Assembly: GCF_027744825.2 (NCBI RefSeq)
Contig: NC_071340.1
Coordinates: forward strand, 9,501,501 to 9,565,500
Length of the DNA: 64,000 nt
Reading direction: 5' to 3'
Source: Synchiropus splendidus
Taxonomy: Eukaryota; Chordata; Actinopteri; Syngnathiformes; Callionymidae
Position numbers and translations under genes: made by a program. The notes under the pieces were generated by a model. It was given only the letters and a program-made list of their open reading frames with translations, was not told where the DNA came from and made no database searches. Positions 48,311 through 59,943 of the stretch are shown piece by piece (the stretch's first letter is position 1; each line of letters opens with the position of its first letter).

Positions 48311-49029
48311 TCGTTTTTATCTCATAAACGCTCTAAGATTAGGATCACTAGGGGGCGCACCTGGGGTGCTAATGTTAAGGATTGCTCAGTAAATCTCAGT
48401 TTCACCATGGAACTCCTCTGGTGTTGTCAGACTTTTAACTTTAAATTTCTATACTATACTATACTATACTATAAAATAAGAGAGTGTAGTCACGCTGTGA
48501 CCACGCCGAAATAGATTTCAGAAATTGAATAGTCCCAATATAAATATGAGATGGTACTTTTTTAGGGACAAAAATAATCTTTTCTTTCCTAATAAAGGGC
48601 AAGGAGAAAATACGCCCCATGTTAAAGCTCTTTCACAGGAGGGGGAGGTAACGGTAACAATCCGTGAAAGAACGAAAACGAAGACACCAAGAAGAAATCT
48701 ACCACACACGCAGACGTTAATGGCTTCACATAGAAACAGTGCAAAGGCTACATTATTCAATAAACTTGAAAATGATCAAGGATTATCTCAAGAAAGAGCA
48801 CAAGCGTAAAACATTACGCTTTGTTATTTTTAATCGTCGTGGTTCTCAAGGGTGACGGTAAAAACAAATTAAGTCTTTGTTTATATAAACTTCTTCCGTC
48901 ACTACATCACGTTTGACAACAGCACCATCTGCTGGACATAACATGTGATTTAAATGTCGCTTGAAAACCATAATAAACCGTAAAAATAAAGGTTTTTAGA
49001 AGTCGTCTGACGCAAGAACAAAGCGGAAT
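48311..49029. other. Gap between convergent kcnt1 and elovl7 3' ends
   Basis: About 0.7 kb. Contains an (ATACT)n pentanucleotide run at 48451-48473. No gene recognised. Confidence 0.5.
48451..48473. repeat. (ATACT)n microsatellite
   Basis: Four ATACT units plus ATA. Confidence 0.95.
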
Positions 49030-49882
49030 AGCTAAAGTACAGATCATTTATTTTACATAAATACATATAAAACACAGTATAAACACTTTTTTCAGTGGCA
49101 ACTATATAAACAAGAAGGGATCAGACAGAGAACTGAAAAGAAAACCAAATGTTCCAGTTGCTCAGAGAGGGGCCGACTTAAATCCCCTCTTTGAACTCGA
49201 TCCTGTGTCTAGTTCACCATAGAAGCAGTTGTCAAACATATTAAAAAAAAAATTAGCAGCCATTTGGAAAACACAAACAAACATGGTAGGTGGATGGTGC
49301 AGTCTTGAAGTTGTCAAATTTAAGTGAGGAGGGTCTGTGGCTCCTCAGTGGTGTATAACCAGTGTCCCCGGCCCACCCCTCCTCTCGGCCTTCATCGCCG
49401 CCACATCAGCGCTTCATAGGTCTGGCCCCTTCAGCAATGTGGCTCAAGCCAGGAGAGGCGGTTGGTGCGCGCACACCCCCTCCCAAAACCATGACCCCAA
49501 AAAACGGAGTCGCCCAAACAGACTTGCAGGGTCAGTTTGAGCTTGTGAAATGAACCCTCAACTTCTATCAGCATATTAAAAATACAAAGGCTGGGTTTCC
49601 TAAAAAAAAAAAAATAAAGCTCGTCAACACTCTTGAAATGACCTCACGAACGAAGCTTCTTTTTTTTTTTTTTTTTTTTTTTTGGGATGGGTGCGTCCGG
49701 TCACCACCAGGAGGCAGAAACTAGGATACATGGGAACTTTCCGAGGCAGAACTTTGGGCTTTACCTTCAGTGTAAATATATAAAATAAATCCCTTCAGCT
49801 TGTGTCAAGAACATTCATTTAAACATCGTCTCTCTCTGGTCCAAACCCTGAAGGAGGGACGGGCGGGTCCACTCGGGTCCGG
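49030..49882 (-). promoter_or_regulatory. elovl7: elovl7 3' UTR (inferred)
   Basis: On the minus strand the stop at 49883 is followed by about 830 nt to AATAAA at 49052-49047. A run of 24 A (T24 on plus, 49660-49683) lies within it and could cause internal oligo-dT priming. Confidence 0.5.
49047..49052 (-). terminator. elovl7: Candidate elovl7 polyadenylation signal
   Basis: TTTATT on plus, AATAAA on minus, followed on the minus strand by a T-rich region (TTTGTTCTTG). Confidence 0.4.
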
Positions 49883-50131
49883 TCACTCGTTCTTGTTGTG
49901 GTTGGCGTTTCCGTTGATGAGGCCGCTGCTGTGGTGAGCCCACGTCTGAGCCTGCAGGACTTTGGGGAGCCGCTTGCCTTTGGTGTAGGCGTGGTACCAG
50001 AAGTTGAGGAAGAGGAAGAGGAAGATGAGGCCGTACAGGCCGATGATGTAGACGAAGATGGGGAACTGGTACGGGCAGTCCTTGATGAAGAAATACTGGG
50101 AGATGTGGCTGGTCACCATCACAAACTGGAT
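49883..50131 (-). CDS. elovl7: elovl7 coding exon 7 (last)
   Basis: [60 protein letters not shown] and a polar tail ending HNKNE, stop TGA. Acceptor GTCCCCAG. Confidence 0.97.
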   Translation of the reverse strand: MQFVMVTSHISQYFFIKDCPYQFPIFVYIIGLYGLIFLFLFLNFWYHAYTKGKRLPKVLQAQTWAHHSSGLINGNANHNKNE

Positions 50132-51418
50132 CTGGGGACGAGTCAGAGTTTAAAGGTTTGGTTTCAGGGCGAGCCAAGTGGCACAAGGTCACTCACCAGC
50201 TGGATGGTGGTCAGGTACTTCTTCCACCACAGGTACTTCTGGTAATTCGGCCCCAGAGCCGTCAGGCCGTAGTAGGTGTACATGATGACGTGGACCACGC
50301 AGTTGAGCAGCGCGTGAAATGTTCCCAAACCACCTGAATAAAAACGGCACCGGTCAAATCTACTGCTCTAGCACTTGTTAAAGTCTGTTCTCAGTGTCGT
50401 ACCGGCAGCGAAGCGGACTCCAAACCACCAGGTGAAGGGCATGATGGAGTGGTGGTAGACGTGGAGGAACGTCACCTGGCTGTTTTTCTTCCTCAGCACA
50501 AAGAAGATCTGCAGAGGTGTACAGGCGTTACGGTAAAGTTCAGACTTCAAACAGCATTTGAGGACTCACCGTGTCCAGCATCTCGATGAACTTGGAGAAG
50601 TAGTACAGCCAACACGTTGCCGCCATCTAGAGGAGACATCAGGAACAGGTCAGCCAACTTTCCTGGATGATTTTTGAGTCAACAATGTGTGAGATTCTCA
50701 CCCTCACGGCCTGGGGATTTTCAGAGTAGTCCACCAGATCGCAGTGGAAGGAGTAGCCCGTGCCCCAGCCGGACATGACAAACTGAAACAGGAGAGAGGG
50801 CCATTTAACACCAGAATCAAACCCTGGCGGTGATGTAGCGTCACAAAGAAAAAACAAAGCTGGTGAAGCCCACGAGCAGGTGGAGGTGAAAAACAGAACA
50901 AACATGAAGGTAAATGCTAAAAAAAATAAATCACTGCAGCACCTGAAGAAGAAAGTAGACTGGTGTGTTTCTGACCGACTCAGCAGAAACTTTTAGTCCC
51001 ACTCTGCCATTTTCTATTGATGGAACTTCCCAACCCAGCAACCCTGACATGTTTGTTTAAAGGCGACGTCAAAATTCTAGGCATTTTCACACTCACTTCA
51101 TAGCACATGTAGAGCGACAGCGCCACCACTCCGAAGTTGTAAACGATGAGCACCCCCTTCAGGTCGAAGGCCTTCCGGTTCTCCATGATTCGAGGCCCCA
51201 GCGAGGTCACAAAGTAGATGTAGGCTGCGATGATGATGCTCTGGGGGAGGGGCGATGACATGAGCAGCCAGTCTTCCGTCCTGGAGTCTGGGTGCGAGAG
51301 CCACCGTCAGATCACGCCAAGGCTCTTGAAACCCCACACGGGCGCAAGACTCACCTGCATTCTGGATGAATCGGTCGTAGATCATGGACGCTGAGGACCT
51401 GACGTTAGCAAACTCCAT
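49883..51418 (-). CDS. elovl7: Elongation of very long chain fatty acids protein 7, 7 coding exons
   Basis: ER-membrane 3-ketoacyl-CoA synthase catalysing the condensing step that adds two carbons from malonyl-CoA to long-chain acyl-CoAs; ELOVL7 prefers saturated and monounsaturated C16-C20 substrates. The joined exons give 294 codons; human ELOVL7 has 281. The catalytic HXXHH box is HVYHH (exon 5). Other conserved blocks are [56 protein letters not shown] and [13 protein letters not shown]. Seven hydrophobic segments are spread through the chain. ELOVL7 rather than ELOVL1 is supported by [29 protein letters not shown] and [12 protein letters not shown]. The a/b paralogue cannot be decided here. 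The tail (NANHNKNE) has no clear KKXX retrieval signal. It is tail-to-tail with kcnt1 and upstream-adjacent to ercc8 on the same strand. Confidence 0.97.
50197..50333 (-). CDS. elovl7: elovl7 coding exon 6
   Basis: [45 protein letters not shown]. Acceptor TATTCAG, donor CTG|GTGAGT. Confidence 0.97.
50403..50508 (-). CDS. elovl7: elovl7 coding exon 5 (HXXHH box)
   Basis: [20 protein letters not shown] then [15 protein letters not shown]. Contains the HVYHH catalytic histidine box. Acceptor CTCTGCAG, donor GCCG|GTACGA. Confidence 0.98.
50570..50626 (-). CDS. elovl7: elovl7 coding exon 4
   Basis: 57 nt, phase 0 to 0. [19 protein letters not shown]. Acceptor TCCTCTAG, donor ACG|GTGAGT. Confidence 0.97.
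50702..50782 (-). CDS. elovl7: elovl7 coding exon 3
   Basis: 81 nt, phase 0 to 0. [20 protein letters not shown] then ENPQAVR. Acceptor CTGTTTCAG, donor AGG|GTGAGA. Confidence 0.97.
51097..51287 (-). CDS. elovl7: elovl7 coding exon 2
   Basis: [63 protein letters not shown]. Two transmembrane helices. Acceptor GCACCCAG, donor GAA|GTGAGT. Confidence 0.97.
51355..51418 (-). CDS. elovl7: elovl7 coding exon 1
   Basis: ATG two nt after the acceptor [31 protein letters not shown], then AATGCAG|GTGAGT. The first ATG of the exon is used, and the preceding exon is noncoding. Confidence 0.92.
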
Positions 51419-51420
51419 TT

Positions 51421-53220
51421 CTGAAGAAAGAGAAACACTAGTATCAGAACAGCCAGTGGAGTCGGTGCTTCCGCTCTCAGGAGAGGGAAAAGAATGACAC
51501 TCAAATTTCCAGTCCATCAACTTTACAGAGTCTTGTGCAAGAAGAACCAAGAAGACCATGAACATTTCACCGTGACGTTACTGGGCATTAACATAAACCA
51601 GAAAGTGATTTCAAGTTCAAGACTGTGATCAACCAGAGATTGGTTTCCTTTCTGAAAGTCTGCTTCTTCAGTGTCACAATTTTGATTTTATTCTATAGAA
51701 TTCTGATTCTATACATTTCTGATTACACTGTCATAAAAACAAAAATATAGAAAAAGAAACACTTCTTAGATTTTAAAACATACAAGCTAACTTTTTAAAT
51801 ACCAAAAAAAAGGGGAGTGAAGAAAACCGATAAATCCAAGATAAAACCCAACTAAGAAAACCACTTTTAAAAAGCGGCAGAGAAACTCAAACTGAGGACA
51901 AACGAAGGCCAAGCGGGTTATTCAGGCCTGAAAACAGGGACAAAGCAAAGAGTGTGTGAAGCAACAATGAGTGTCAGTCTCCATTCACACAGCAGGAAGT
52001 GAGATGAAGCCACTTTTCATGGTCAAAGAAACTAAAGCCTGTAAATACACATTTCACAAGGGGAAGTTGTGAAGTTATTGAGATGACGTAATGCAGGACT
52101 GACGTGGCCGCTGAGTCCACATCCACCTCAGCTAAGGAAGAGCATAACTATCACAAAACGTGCACGAGGCGGTCTGTCACCCCACAGGGACCTGGAGCAG
52201 GGCCCTTACAAGGAGGAGGCCGTGCAGATATGGGGCATCGATGACGTGAACGCCCAGCCAGACAGGTCCCACGGAACCTTCCAGAACCTACATGCGTTTC
52301 CGAAAATATCCCAGCACGTCAGTGACTAAGGTGGAGCCGCAACGTGAAATAAGACGGAGAGAAGTTTGGTCATCAAGGTGTGTCCACCAGACACGAGCAG
52401 GTGGAGGTAAGAACCAGCACTGACAGACAAGTCGTGACACGAGCAGCGACACGTCTGTGATGCTGCACCTCACGGGAGACGCTTGCGTGTGCAACAGCTT
52501 TCAATCGTCCAGTGGACCGTGTTTGGAGGGGTTTCACTACTGTGGCGCTGTGAGGTGTTCAGCGGGAGTCATCATAAAATGTATATACAGATAATATACT
52601 CAAATAAGACAGTCATTCAGCTGCAGATTCACAAACCAGTAAACTAAAGTCAAAATATAAAAACTAAAAACAGTTAGATAAAGGGGAAAAGAAAAATATT
52701 CAAAAACTTCAGTCCTGTTAGAATAACGTAAAAAAAAAGGGCTTTAAAAGTAAATGATAGAAGCTGTGGGGGAACCTCAATAAACAAATGAGTGACTGAA
52801 AAATAGGTTTAAGTGCATGTAAAGTAAAGAAACATTTAAAAAAAACAGCTCTTGTGCTGAGCCGACTGTAAAACAAAAAGCCAGAAGTTCAGGATATAAA
52901 GATTCAAACAAAGAACTATAAAGAAACTCAATAGATATTCAACATTATCAAATAAAATGAAGTCCACCAAGTGGAGGAACAGACTCAGGGTTATTCCGTC
53001 AGAAACACTGGTCTTTAGCGACACTGAGATTGAGCGGAGACGAGCCGACAAACCAGTCGCACAGCCACCGGAGCCAAAATGGCAGCAGCGGCGGCGGCGG
53101 CGGCTCATTAGCCGGGCACGACGCTGCCGCCGTCAGGTGTTTCTCCTTCACTTCCGCGTCCCCACTTCTATCCCAGCCGCAGTGAAACACGGGCGCATCC
53201 ACCATGGCAAAGCAACTCAC
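51421..53220 (-). other. elovl7: elovl7 intron 1
   Basis: About 1.8 kb between the noncoding first exon and coding exon 1. It shows no further exon. The promoter-proximal end (53030-53220) is CpG-rich and carries a (GGC)n run at 53088-53103. Confidence 0.6.
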
Positions 53221-53330
53221 CTTCGTCTCCTCTGCCGCCGACACCGGATAAAAGCACTGTGAGCGCGCGCACTTCAGCTCCACCTGCCGCTGCTCGTCGC
53301 TCAGGTGAGTGTGACGCAGGCGGCGGCTGC
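53221..53330 (-). promoter_or_regulatory. elovl7: elovl7 noncoding first exon (5' UTR), approximate 5' end
   Basis: On the minus strand GGAGACGAAG|GTGAGT gives a strong donor at 53221/53220, and the upstream sequence is GC-rich without an ATG in good context. It should splice to the acceptor two nt before the elovl7 ATG. The 5' limit is a guess. Confidence 0.55.
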
Positions 53331-53435
53331 GCTCCTTTTTGTCCCAAGTCGGTCCCGCCGCCTTCTGGCCCCCTCCCTCTCTGATTGGTCAGTCCGCAGG
53401 CGGAAAATCCTGCCACTCTTGATTGACGTCTCGGT
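53331..53435 (-). promoter_or_regulatory. elovl7: elovl7 promoter region
   Basis: An inverted CCAAT box (ATTGG on plus, 53384-53388) and a CRE-like TGACGTC at 53424-53430 lie just upstream of the CpG-rich first exon. There is no TATA box. Confidence 0.5.
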
Positions 53436-54790
53436 TTCAGGATCAACGTTTCAATAAAACCATACATGTGTAAATGAATTCATCAGAAATAACGTAAGCC
53501 ATTTTAATTAATTTTTAACAAGTCATTTTACACTTTATTTTTTATCTTTTTTTTAATGACTGGTGGGTTTTACTGTTTTTTTTTGTCTTGTTTTTTAACA
53601 AATTATTACAGTTTTTTTTTATCATATTACATTCACTGCACAAATGAAACAGGATCAATGCATGTTTTTGGAGTGGTAAGCAAATATAGTATAGTAAATA
53701 TGGATTGATACTTGTGTGTTATTAAAATCCTGATAGTTTCACCTTACTCAGTTGGTAAGGTGAAACCAACTGAGTGCTTTTACTCCAACATAGTTGCTGG
53801 TAGTTTCTGATGTCATTCACCCTCAAAACACATTTTAAATGCAAATGTCATGATAAAGCTTCACCATTGAGAGACAAAACACCTGAAAACGTCTGCAACC
53901 GAAGCTCCTGCCTCATCGACCAGAGCTGATGTGAAGAAGCTGAAATGTGAGGTGGATTTTTCATGAGAGTAAATCATGAGAGTATTCAGCAATTACCGCA
54001 CTGCAATGGAATATTTTCACGTGATCACAATTCATATTTCAGTTTTGACTCATTCTGCCAGATGCTGACATGGTGCAGGCGGAATTTAAAATGAGTGCGA
54101 GAGGGAGGGGGGAGGCTGAGGTTTCAGTATCGTTGCTCTCAGAGGACTGACAGCATAAACACATGTAAATTCTCTCCGGAATGACAACAGCAGCAGGTAT
54201 GTTTGTGTGTCACAGGTGACACCCACATCATCATCACGCAGGGAGACAGAAAACAGACCCAAGAGTCGCACTTTCACACCAGAAAACGACTTACATAATG
54301 AGGAAACACACAGTATTCCACTCTGTCCACTAGTCTACTTCAAACTTTATTTTAAACTAGTTTCAAAGTAGAACCATTACGCCTCCCTCTCGTTATGTTT
54401 CAGTCCACACTTATGACCCCATACTGCGTAGCTGTAACATCACTTAAACAGGAGTTGTTTCACACTTATGTGTACAGCTGGGTCACCCACAATGGACTCA
54501 GGGTGGAGCAGCTGAAAAGAAAGAAATCGTTGGAATTTGATGTTTTAATTTCACTTTTAACTTGAATAATAATAAATAGTTACTTAAATTTAGCTCAACA
54601 ATTTGATAAATGTAATCTCCATGTTTCAGTTTTGTCTTATTTTACTTACAATCACTATGTTAAAAGTTCAGGGTTGTTTTATTATTTTTACTTTTTTCCC
54701 ACTTCAAGAAATACAGCAGGAAACAAAGTATTTAAAAGCTATCTTACTTTGCGACAATCTCAAATGTATGTGACCTTGATAATGCCCTTG
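53436..54790. other. Intergenic, elovl7 to ercc8
   Basis: AT-rich with T runs. Contains interlocked inverted repeats at 53736-53775. No gene recognised. Confidence 0.5.
53736..53775. repeat. Two interlocked inverted repeats
   Basis: GTTTCACCTTAC (53736-53747) pairs with GTAAGGTGAAAC (53755-53766), and ACTCAGTTGG (53746-53755) pairs with CCAACTGAGT (53766-53775), giving an A-B-A'-B' order. Confidence 0.9.
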
Positions 54791-54870
54791 ACCAGAGGTC
54801 GACAATGTATGGCCTGGCATCCACATGTGGCCCTTTACTGGTATTTATGTGGCTCTGTGGGCAAACCTGT
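54790..54870 (+). mobile_element. hAT-like element end fragment
   Basis: CCAGAGGTCGACAATGTATGG then CCACATGTGGCCCTTTAC resembles the CAG-GGT--NAA-...GGCC start of the hAT-like elements at 4279 and 24215. Confidence 0.35.
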
Positions 54871-55015
54871 GAAAGAAATGGTTATATCCTGAAAAGGTAT
54901 TGAAGATCATAAAAGAGTGCCTTCATATCTTTTATTTAGATTAGATGTGATGCCTTTTATTTGTCCATAATTATGTTACCAAAACATTCACCCCTTTCCA
55001 TATAATGATCTACAA

Positions 55016-55262
55016 CAGGGGTCACCAACCTTTCACTCTTACAGTGAGCTACTCCAAGGTCAGTGTGTGACCCAAAGGGCTACCGTCAGTTCAGTACACA
55101 CTTCTGACATCACCATAAACAATGGTTTTCACAATAATAACCAACGGTCTTACAAAAAAAGAAGAAAAGTATCAAACATAGTAAGATGGTTTTTACATGG
55201 AAATATGTTTTACTTATTTAAACGGCCCATGGGCTACTCCCTTGGTCTCTGTTGGTGACCCA
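55016..55262. mobile_element. Short hAT-like MITE
   Basis: The left end CAGGGGTCACCAACC and right end GTTGGTGACCC form an 11-bp terminal inverted repeat (GGGTCACCAAC). Internal GTGAGCTACTCC and GGGCTACTCCC blocks are also mirrored. Roughly 250 bp, noncoding. Confidence 0.6.
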
Positions 55263-55579
55263 CAGTGTACTACCAATGGCATAATCACATTTTTTCCCTC
55301 TTGTTTTATTTTATATAAGCCACAAAAAAACATCTTAAATTTAAGTCCCTCACTGATGTCACAGTACATCATGTGAGATCACCCACCCCAGTCCTAGGCT
55401 CAGTTAAATCCCAAAGAAAATGGAAAACAAGGCTACCTTCAAAGTTTGTGGTGTAAACCCTGCATTAAAATTATACTGTTATCAAATTAAATCAGATTTC
55501 TGTCGGTTGTAACTAAAAGTGAACAGTGTACTCACTTTCTTTCCTGACGTTTCACATAATTTCTACACACAATAAAGGC

Positions 55580-55982
55580 CATCTTATCCAATATATTTAT
55601 TTTCAGTTTCTGTTTGTCTCTTGAGTATCTTCAGGAAACAACAAAGGCGACCCATGTCAGGACTATTTTAATACATTAAAAACATCACAATTTCAAACTT
55701 CACAGAGTAGAAGTGGACTGGTGACTAAAACATACTTTAGAAACATTTACAGAGCAGAATTCAGGCTTTCATCTAAATGAGATCCCTGACAATAGTGACA
55801 TTATTCAAAGTGGCTGAATTCATCTTGTGATTCCGGGAAATCCACAACGCTCGTCATCAGTGGAGTGTTTTTGGGCTGTATACGCAATAGAACAATGTTT
55901 AAATCAGATCAGAAGAAATATTCAAGTCTCCCTTCTTCTGGACAGTACAACATGGCACTGAGTTCTTAAGGCAGTGGATGGT
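55580..55982 (-). promoter_or_regulatory. ercc8: ercc8 3' UTR (inferred) with polyadenylation signal
   Basis: Minus-strand AATAAA at 55601-55596 lies about 380 nt after the stop, followed by a GT-rich TTTATTGTGTGTAG stretch suited to cleavage. Confidence 0.5.
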
Positions 55983-56048
55983 CTAGTCCTCGTCGCTGCT
56001 CCAGGCGTCCTGGAAGGCTGAGTTCAGCGCAGATGGAGCGGCCGCCGC
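55983..56048 (-). CDS. ercc8: ercc8 coding exon 12 (last)
   Basis: [21 protein letters not shown], stop TAG. Acceptor TGTTCCAG. The acidic tail matches the human AFEDAWSSSDEEG end. Confidence 0.96.
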   Translation of the reverse strand, partial: AAAAPSALNSAFQDAWSSDED

Positions 56049-59000
56049 CTGGAACAATATTTTAAATACATTTATTCAAAGAGCTCAAAACCTTTATCGA
56101 TGCTGACAGAGTGGATCTTGAAGCGACTGGTTAAACCAGTTCTGAGAGTCCTCTGTGAATCACAGTGCGTCACTCATGGAATTCCTTGCAAGACATTCTC
56201 CCTTTACTCTGTTAAGTCAGCAAATGAAAGTAATGACACAAACATGTCAAGGTGCCAGTTTTGGTCGGTACCTTATTTGGTCTGTCGGAATCTTCCTCTA
56301 CATCAGGGGACCGCAGGACAGGAACCCAGGCCAGGATGTTGCAGTCTTTGCCCCCGCTGTAGAGCTCCTGCAGGAGAAAAACGTTTTTTTTTGTTTCTTT
56401 TTTAACATTGTGGGAAATCCTCCGCACCAAAATAATATTGTTTGATAGCTCTTCAGATCATTTGAAAGTCTGAGCGGACGTCATGGATCTCACCTGGTAA
56501 TACGGATGGAACTCGCAGCAGTCGACGCTGTTGTAGTGACCTCGGAGTGAAGTGACCAGCTCTCCGGAGTGGAGATCATACAGGGCCACGGAGCTGCCAC
56601 ACGGCACGAACACGAACTCTGGACTGCAGCCGCGAGACACGCTGATCTGCAGCTTCTTGCGACTCTCGTTGGACACTTTCCCATAATTCACCTGGAAGAT
56701 ACAAATGCAGAAAATGCATATCTTACCCTCCATCCATATTTTATGAGTTACACTGCATTAATTTACTTGGTCACTGCAGCTGACTAAGTAACCTGCCATC
56801 CAACCAGTACAGGGATCTTCTTTCACCACTGGGTTCAGGAGGCTGAATGAAATGGTAATTGGTTTGATCCAGACTGTCGGTGTGACGTGACATGGAGCAC
56901 GAGCCAAGCGTGTTATAAAGTTGTGAGTGGAAGGTACGACTCCTGCGACAGCCTTGGTTATGTCCGGTTGCATTTTATAGCCTGACTCTGCACAAGGTTG
57001 CCACCACTTGAACGTGTGTGGTCAGAATAAAGCCTGCACTACAGGTTCCACAGACCTGTCTCCCTTCCTTTGGCCTTGACACTGTAAATCTAGAGTGAAT
57101 GCATTGCCATGCTCACCAGCGTGTTCTCTCCGGTCGCACTGTTCCACAGTCTCATTCTGTCGTCAGTCCCAGTCGTGAGCAGGAAAAGTCCGTCCTCGGT
57201 GAAACACAAGCCATTGGCTCTCCCGTTGTGAGCCGTGCCGACTGAAGACAGACAATACAAAGACCGCATAATAATGTTGTCGTGGTATTGATGTCTTGTA
57301 GAGTCAAACTAGTTTGAGCCAGCAGATATATTTGTGAAAACAGGACTATAAAGCCACTTGGCTTCGACACCACCCTCCAAATATACAGCAATATGTACAG
57401 AATGTTCACCTTTGGTCTAGTCAGAGCTGCAACTGGGTTATGTGGAAGTCACATTCGAGATGCGCTCTCAGGATGTGAGGTATTTGTGTACTTGTGTGAG
57501 AATTGAGAGAGAGAGATGGGACAAAGTTTTTCTGTATTATGCATGTGAGGGGCCGCTTAACTGCAGGGAAACAAAGACGAACACATGAACACCTCGAGAC
57601 ACACTACCTGCTTCAGACGAGGCTTTTGACTTCTCTCCATTGTGCTGGTCCAGGGTGAGGAGGCTGCCTGAAGCCCGACGCACATCCCACACTTTCACCT
57701 TGCTATCTGCACTTGGAAGGAAATTAGCAAATGATTTTTCTAAATCATTGTGTACATTGTGCTTCTTCATCACACCTTTTACAAGTTTTAGTTCAGAGAA
57801 GAACCCCTGTTATTGGACAGAAACTTTCCTGAGAGCATCTCTGTGCCAGTTATTTTCAAAATCACTTACAGTCCAACGGGAGCTCAGCACATCAGTCCCT
57901 GCTGGTTAATTAGTCAGTCCAATGTAGCGTAGAACAGGTGGGGACTGGATCTACCATATGCTTTGGTGACAGGGCCGGGTTAGAACGGGTTTCTAGGAGA
58001 ATCACACCGCCACTATCTTTGACTCGGGGCTGCCCTGTGACCATATGGCCTGCAACTGCTGTGAAAGAAGCGGTGAGGTTGTCCCGGGCCTGCCACTTTC
58101 CCCTGGATGTGCCTCAGGGGGCAGGAAAAGTAGACCTCAGGCAGTGAGACAAAGCAAGGTAACTGTTGCATACCTGGCCGAGGCCAAGATGTACTCGTAT
58201 CTGGGCGACCATCTCACAGACAGGACCTCTGCTCTGTGACCTGAGGCGGCAATGAAAACACACATGATCCAGTGATTCTGAGGCTAAACACCTTAATAAA
58301 CCCACCCTGAAGAACATGGATCCTGGCTCCAGATTTCAGGTCACACAACTGGACTTTGGGGCTTTTAGTGCCGACTGAAATAAAAAAAAATTGTAAACAG
58401 TAAATCACTTTACAAATCACGCCGAAGACTATAGTAACCACAGATGGTTACAGAGGTTGGTGGTTAAGCTTTAGATGACCAGACATTCACAGCAATGTAT
58501 CGTATGATCTTGATCAATTCTGGGTCATAGTAAAGTGGGTCCTCATATAAGACGCGAGGGTGGATCATTAGTCGTAGTCGACGTAGTCAATGGATCACAG
58601 ATTCATTCTAATGGTAAAACAAAACAATGGCATGTCTTCTATTTAACTGGTTAGAACAAGTTTTTATCACAAATCCTACAAGTGGTGTGGTGTTTACTGT
58701 AGCTTGGGACGGAAAGGTAACAAGCAGGAGGCCATTTTGTGAGATAAGCACATCTATCAATGTGACTTTAGAGATACAAAACGCCTTCAACACACCGAAG
58801 ACCAAACTTCAGGGTGACGAACCAGTTGGACCAGCATCCAGGCAGACGGTGTAAAAGAAAGTCAGTGATTGTCTGCAGTGAAGAAACAGGTGTGTCGGCC
58901 AGCGAGTATAAGAAAGGAAGTAAACCATGGTGAGCACACACTAGTCATGACGAACCTGTTGGTCCTGCTCGATGTGGTGAGGTAACACTAACACTTGTAC

Positions 59001-59898
59001 AATGTTGCTCTACGGAAATATGTCTTTGAACCTGACTCAACCCTCAAACGGCCTGCTTCACGTTTTCCAAGAATCAGGAACTGCTGTAGTCAAACTGGAA
59101 AAGTGACGTCTGGAAAAAAGTGGGTGAAGACACACACCTGCGATGAGACTGTGTTTCCGGGTGATGGGTGAGAGGTGGTGGCTGTAGATGTTCCCTCCCA
59201 AGTCAAAGACCTCTGCCGGCTGAGTAGCAGAAAGAGAATTAGAGGCGATTATGTGTGTTGCAAAGAGACATCCCTGTATTCCTGAGCGCACAGTCATCAT
59301 GCTCAGCCAGGCAAACAGCACATCCAGGAACTAATCTTACTTCAGATACAGATTCTCCCTCTGCCAGCTACACAAGGCTCAGTAGATTCCTTCCTTAAAA
59401 CATGACTTTATCAATCTCTTTGCTCTCTTCCCAACTGGTCAGTGAGTAGTCACGTTGTCAAGGTTTCTTCAAAAAGGATGGAACTTAAGATAAGAACATG
59501 GTTCATGTTTGACATATCAAAATGTCTTATCAATGACCTCATCAGTCCCATGCTGTACTGCAGCAGTTGGCGCTCGCGTAGGCCAAAGGTTTAAATCAGA
59601 TTTGTATGAAACAAATCTCCATCAATCCAGTATGGCCCACAGAGTTTTTTGTTTTGCTTTATCACCTAGTGTCATCAGGTTTCATATCTCAGCCTGATAC
59701 CACTTGTTTTCTCTTCCGTAATGAACAATACAGATTTAAAACTAGTGTGAAATCAACCCACTCACTGAGACCACCAGAAAGGAATACCAGAAAAGGTCAA
59801 CGCCTTTTTTTTCAAACACCGTTTCACGTACATGTTTCCTTCATTTTAATGAGTGTATTTCTAGTTATTTAGTTCTTGCAAATGCCATCTTTTTATAC

Positions 59899-59943
<45 letters not shown>

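Noticed and set aside
53079..53111. Short plus-strand ORF MAAAAAAAAH in the elovl7 CpG island
   Set aside because: Produced by the (GGC)n run in elovl7 intron 1. More likely a YY1-like AAAATGGC motif than a coding start.
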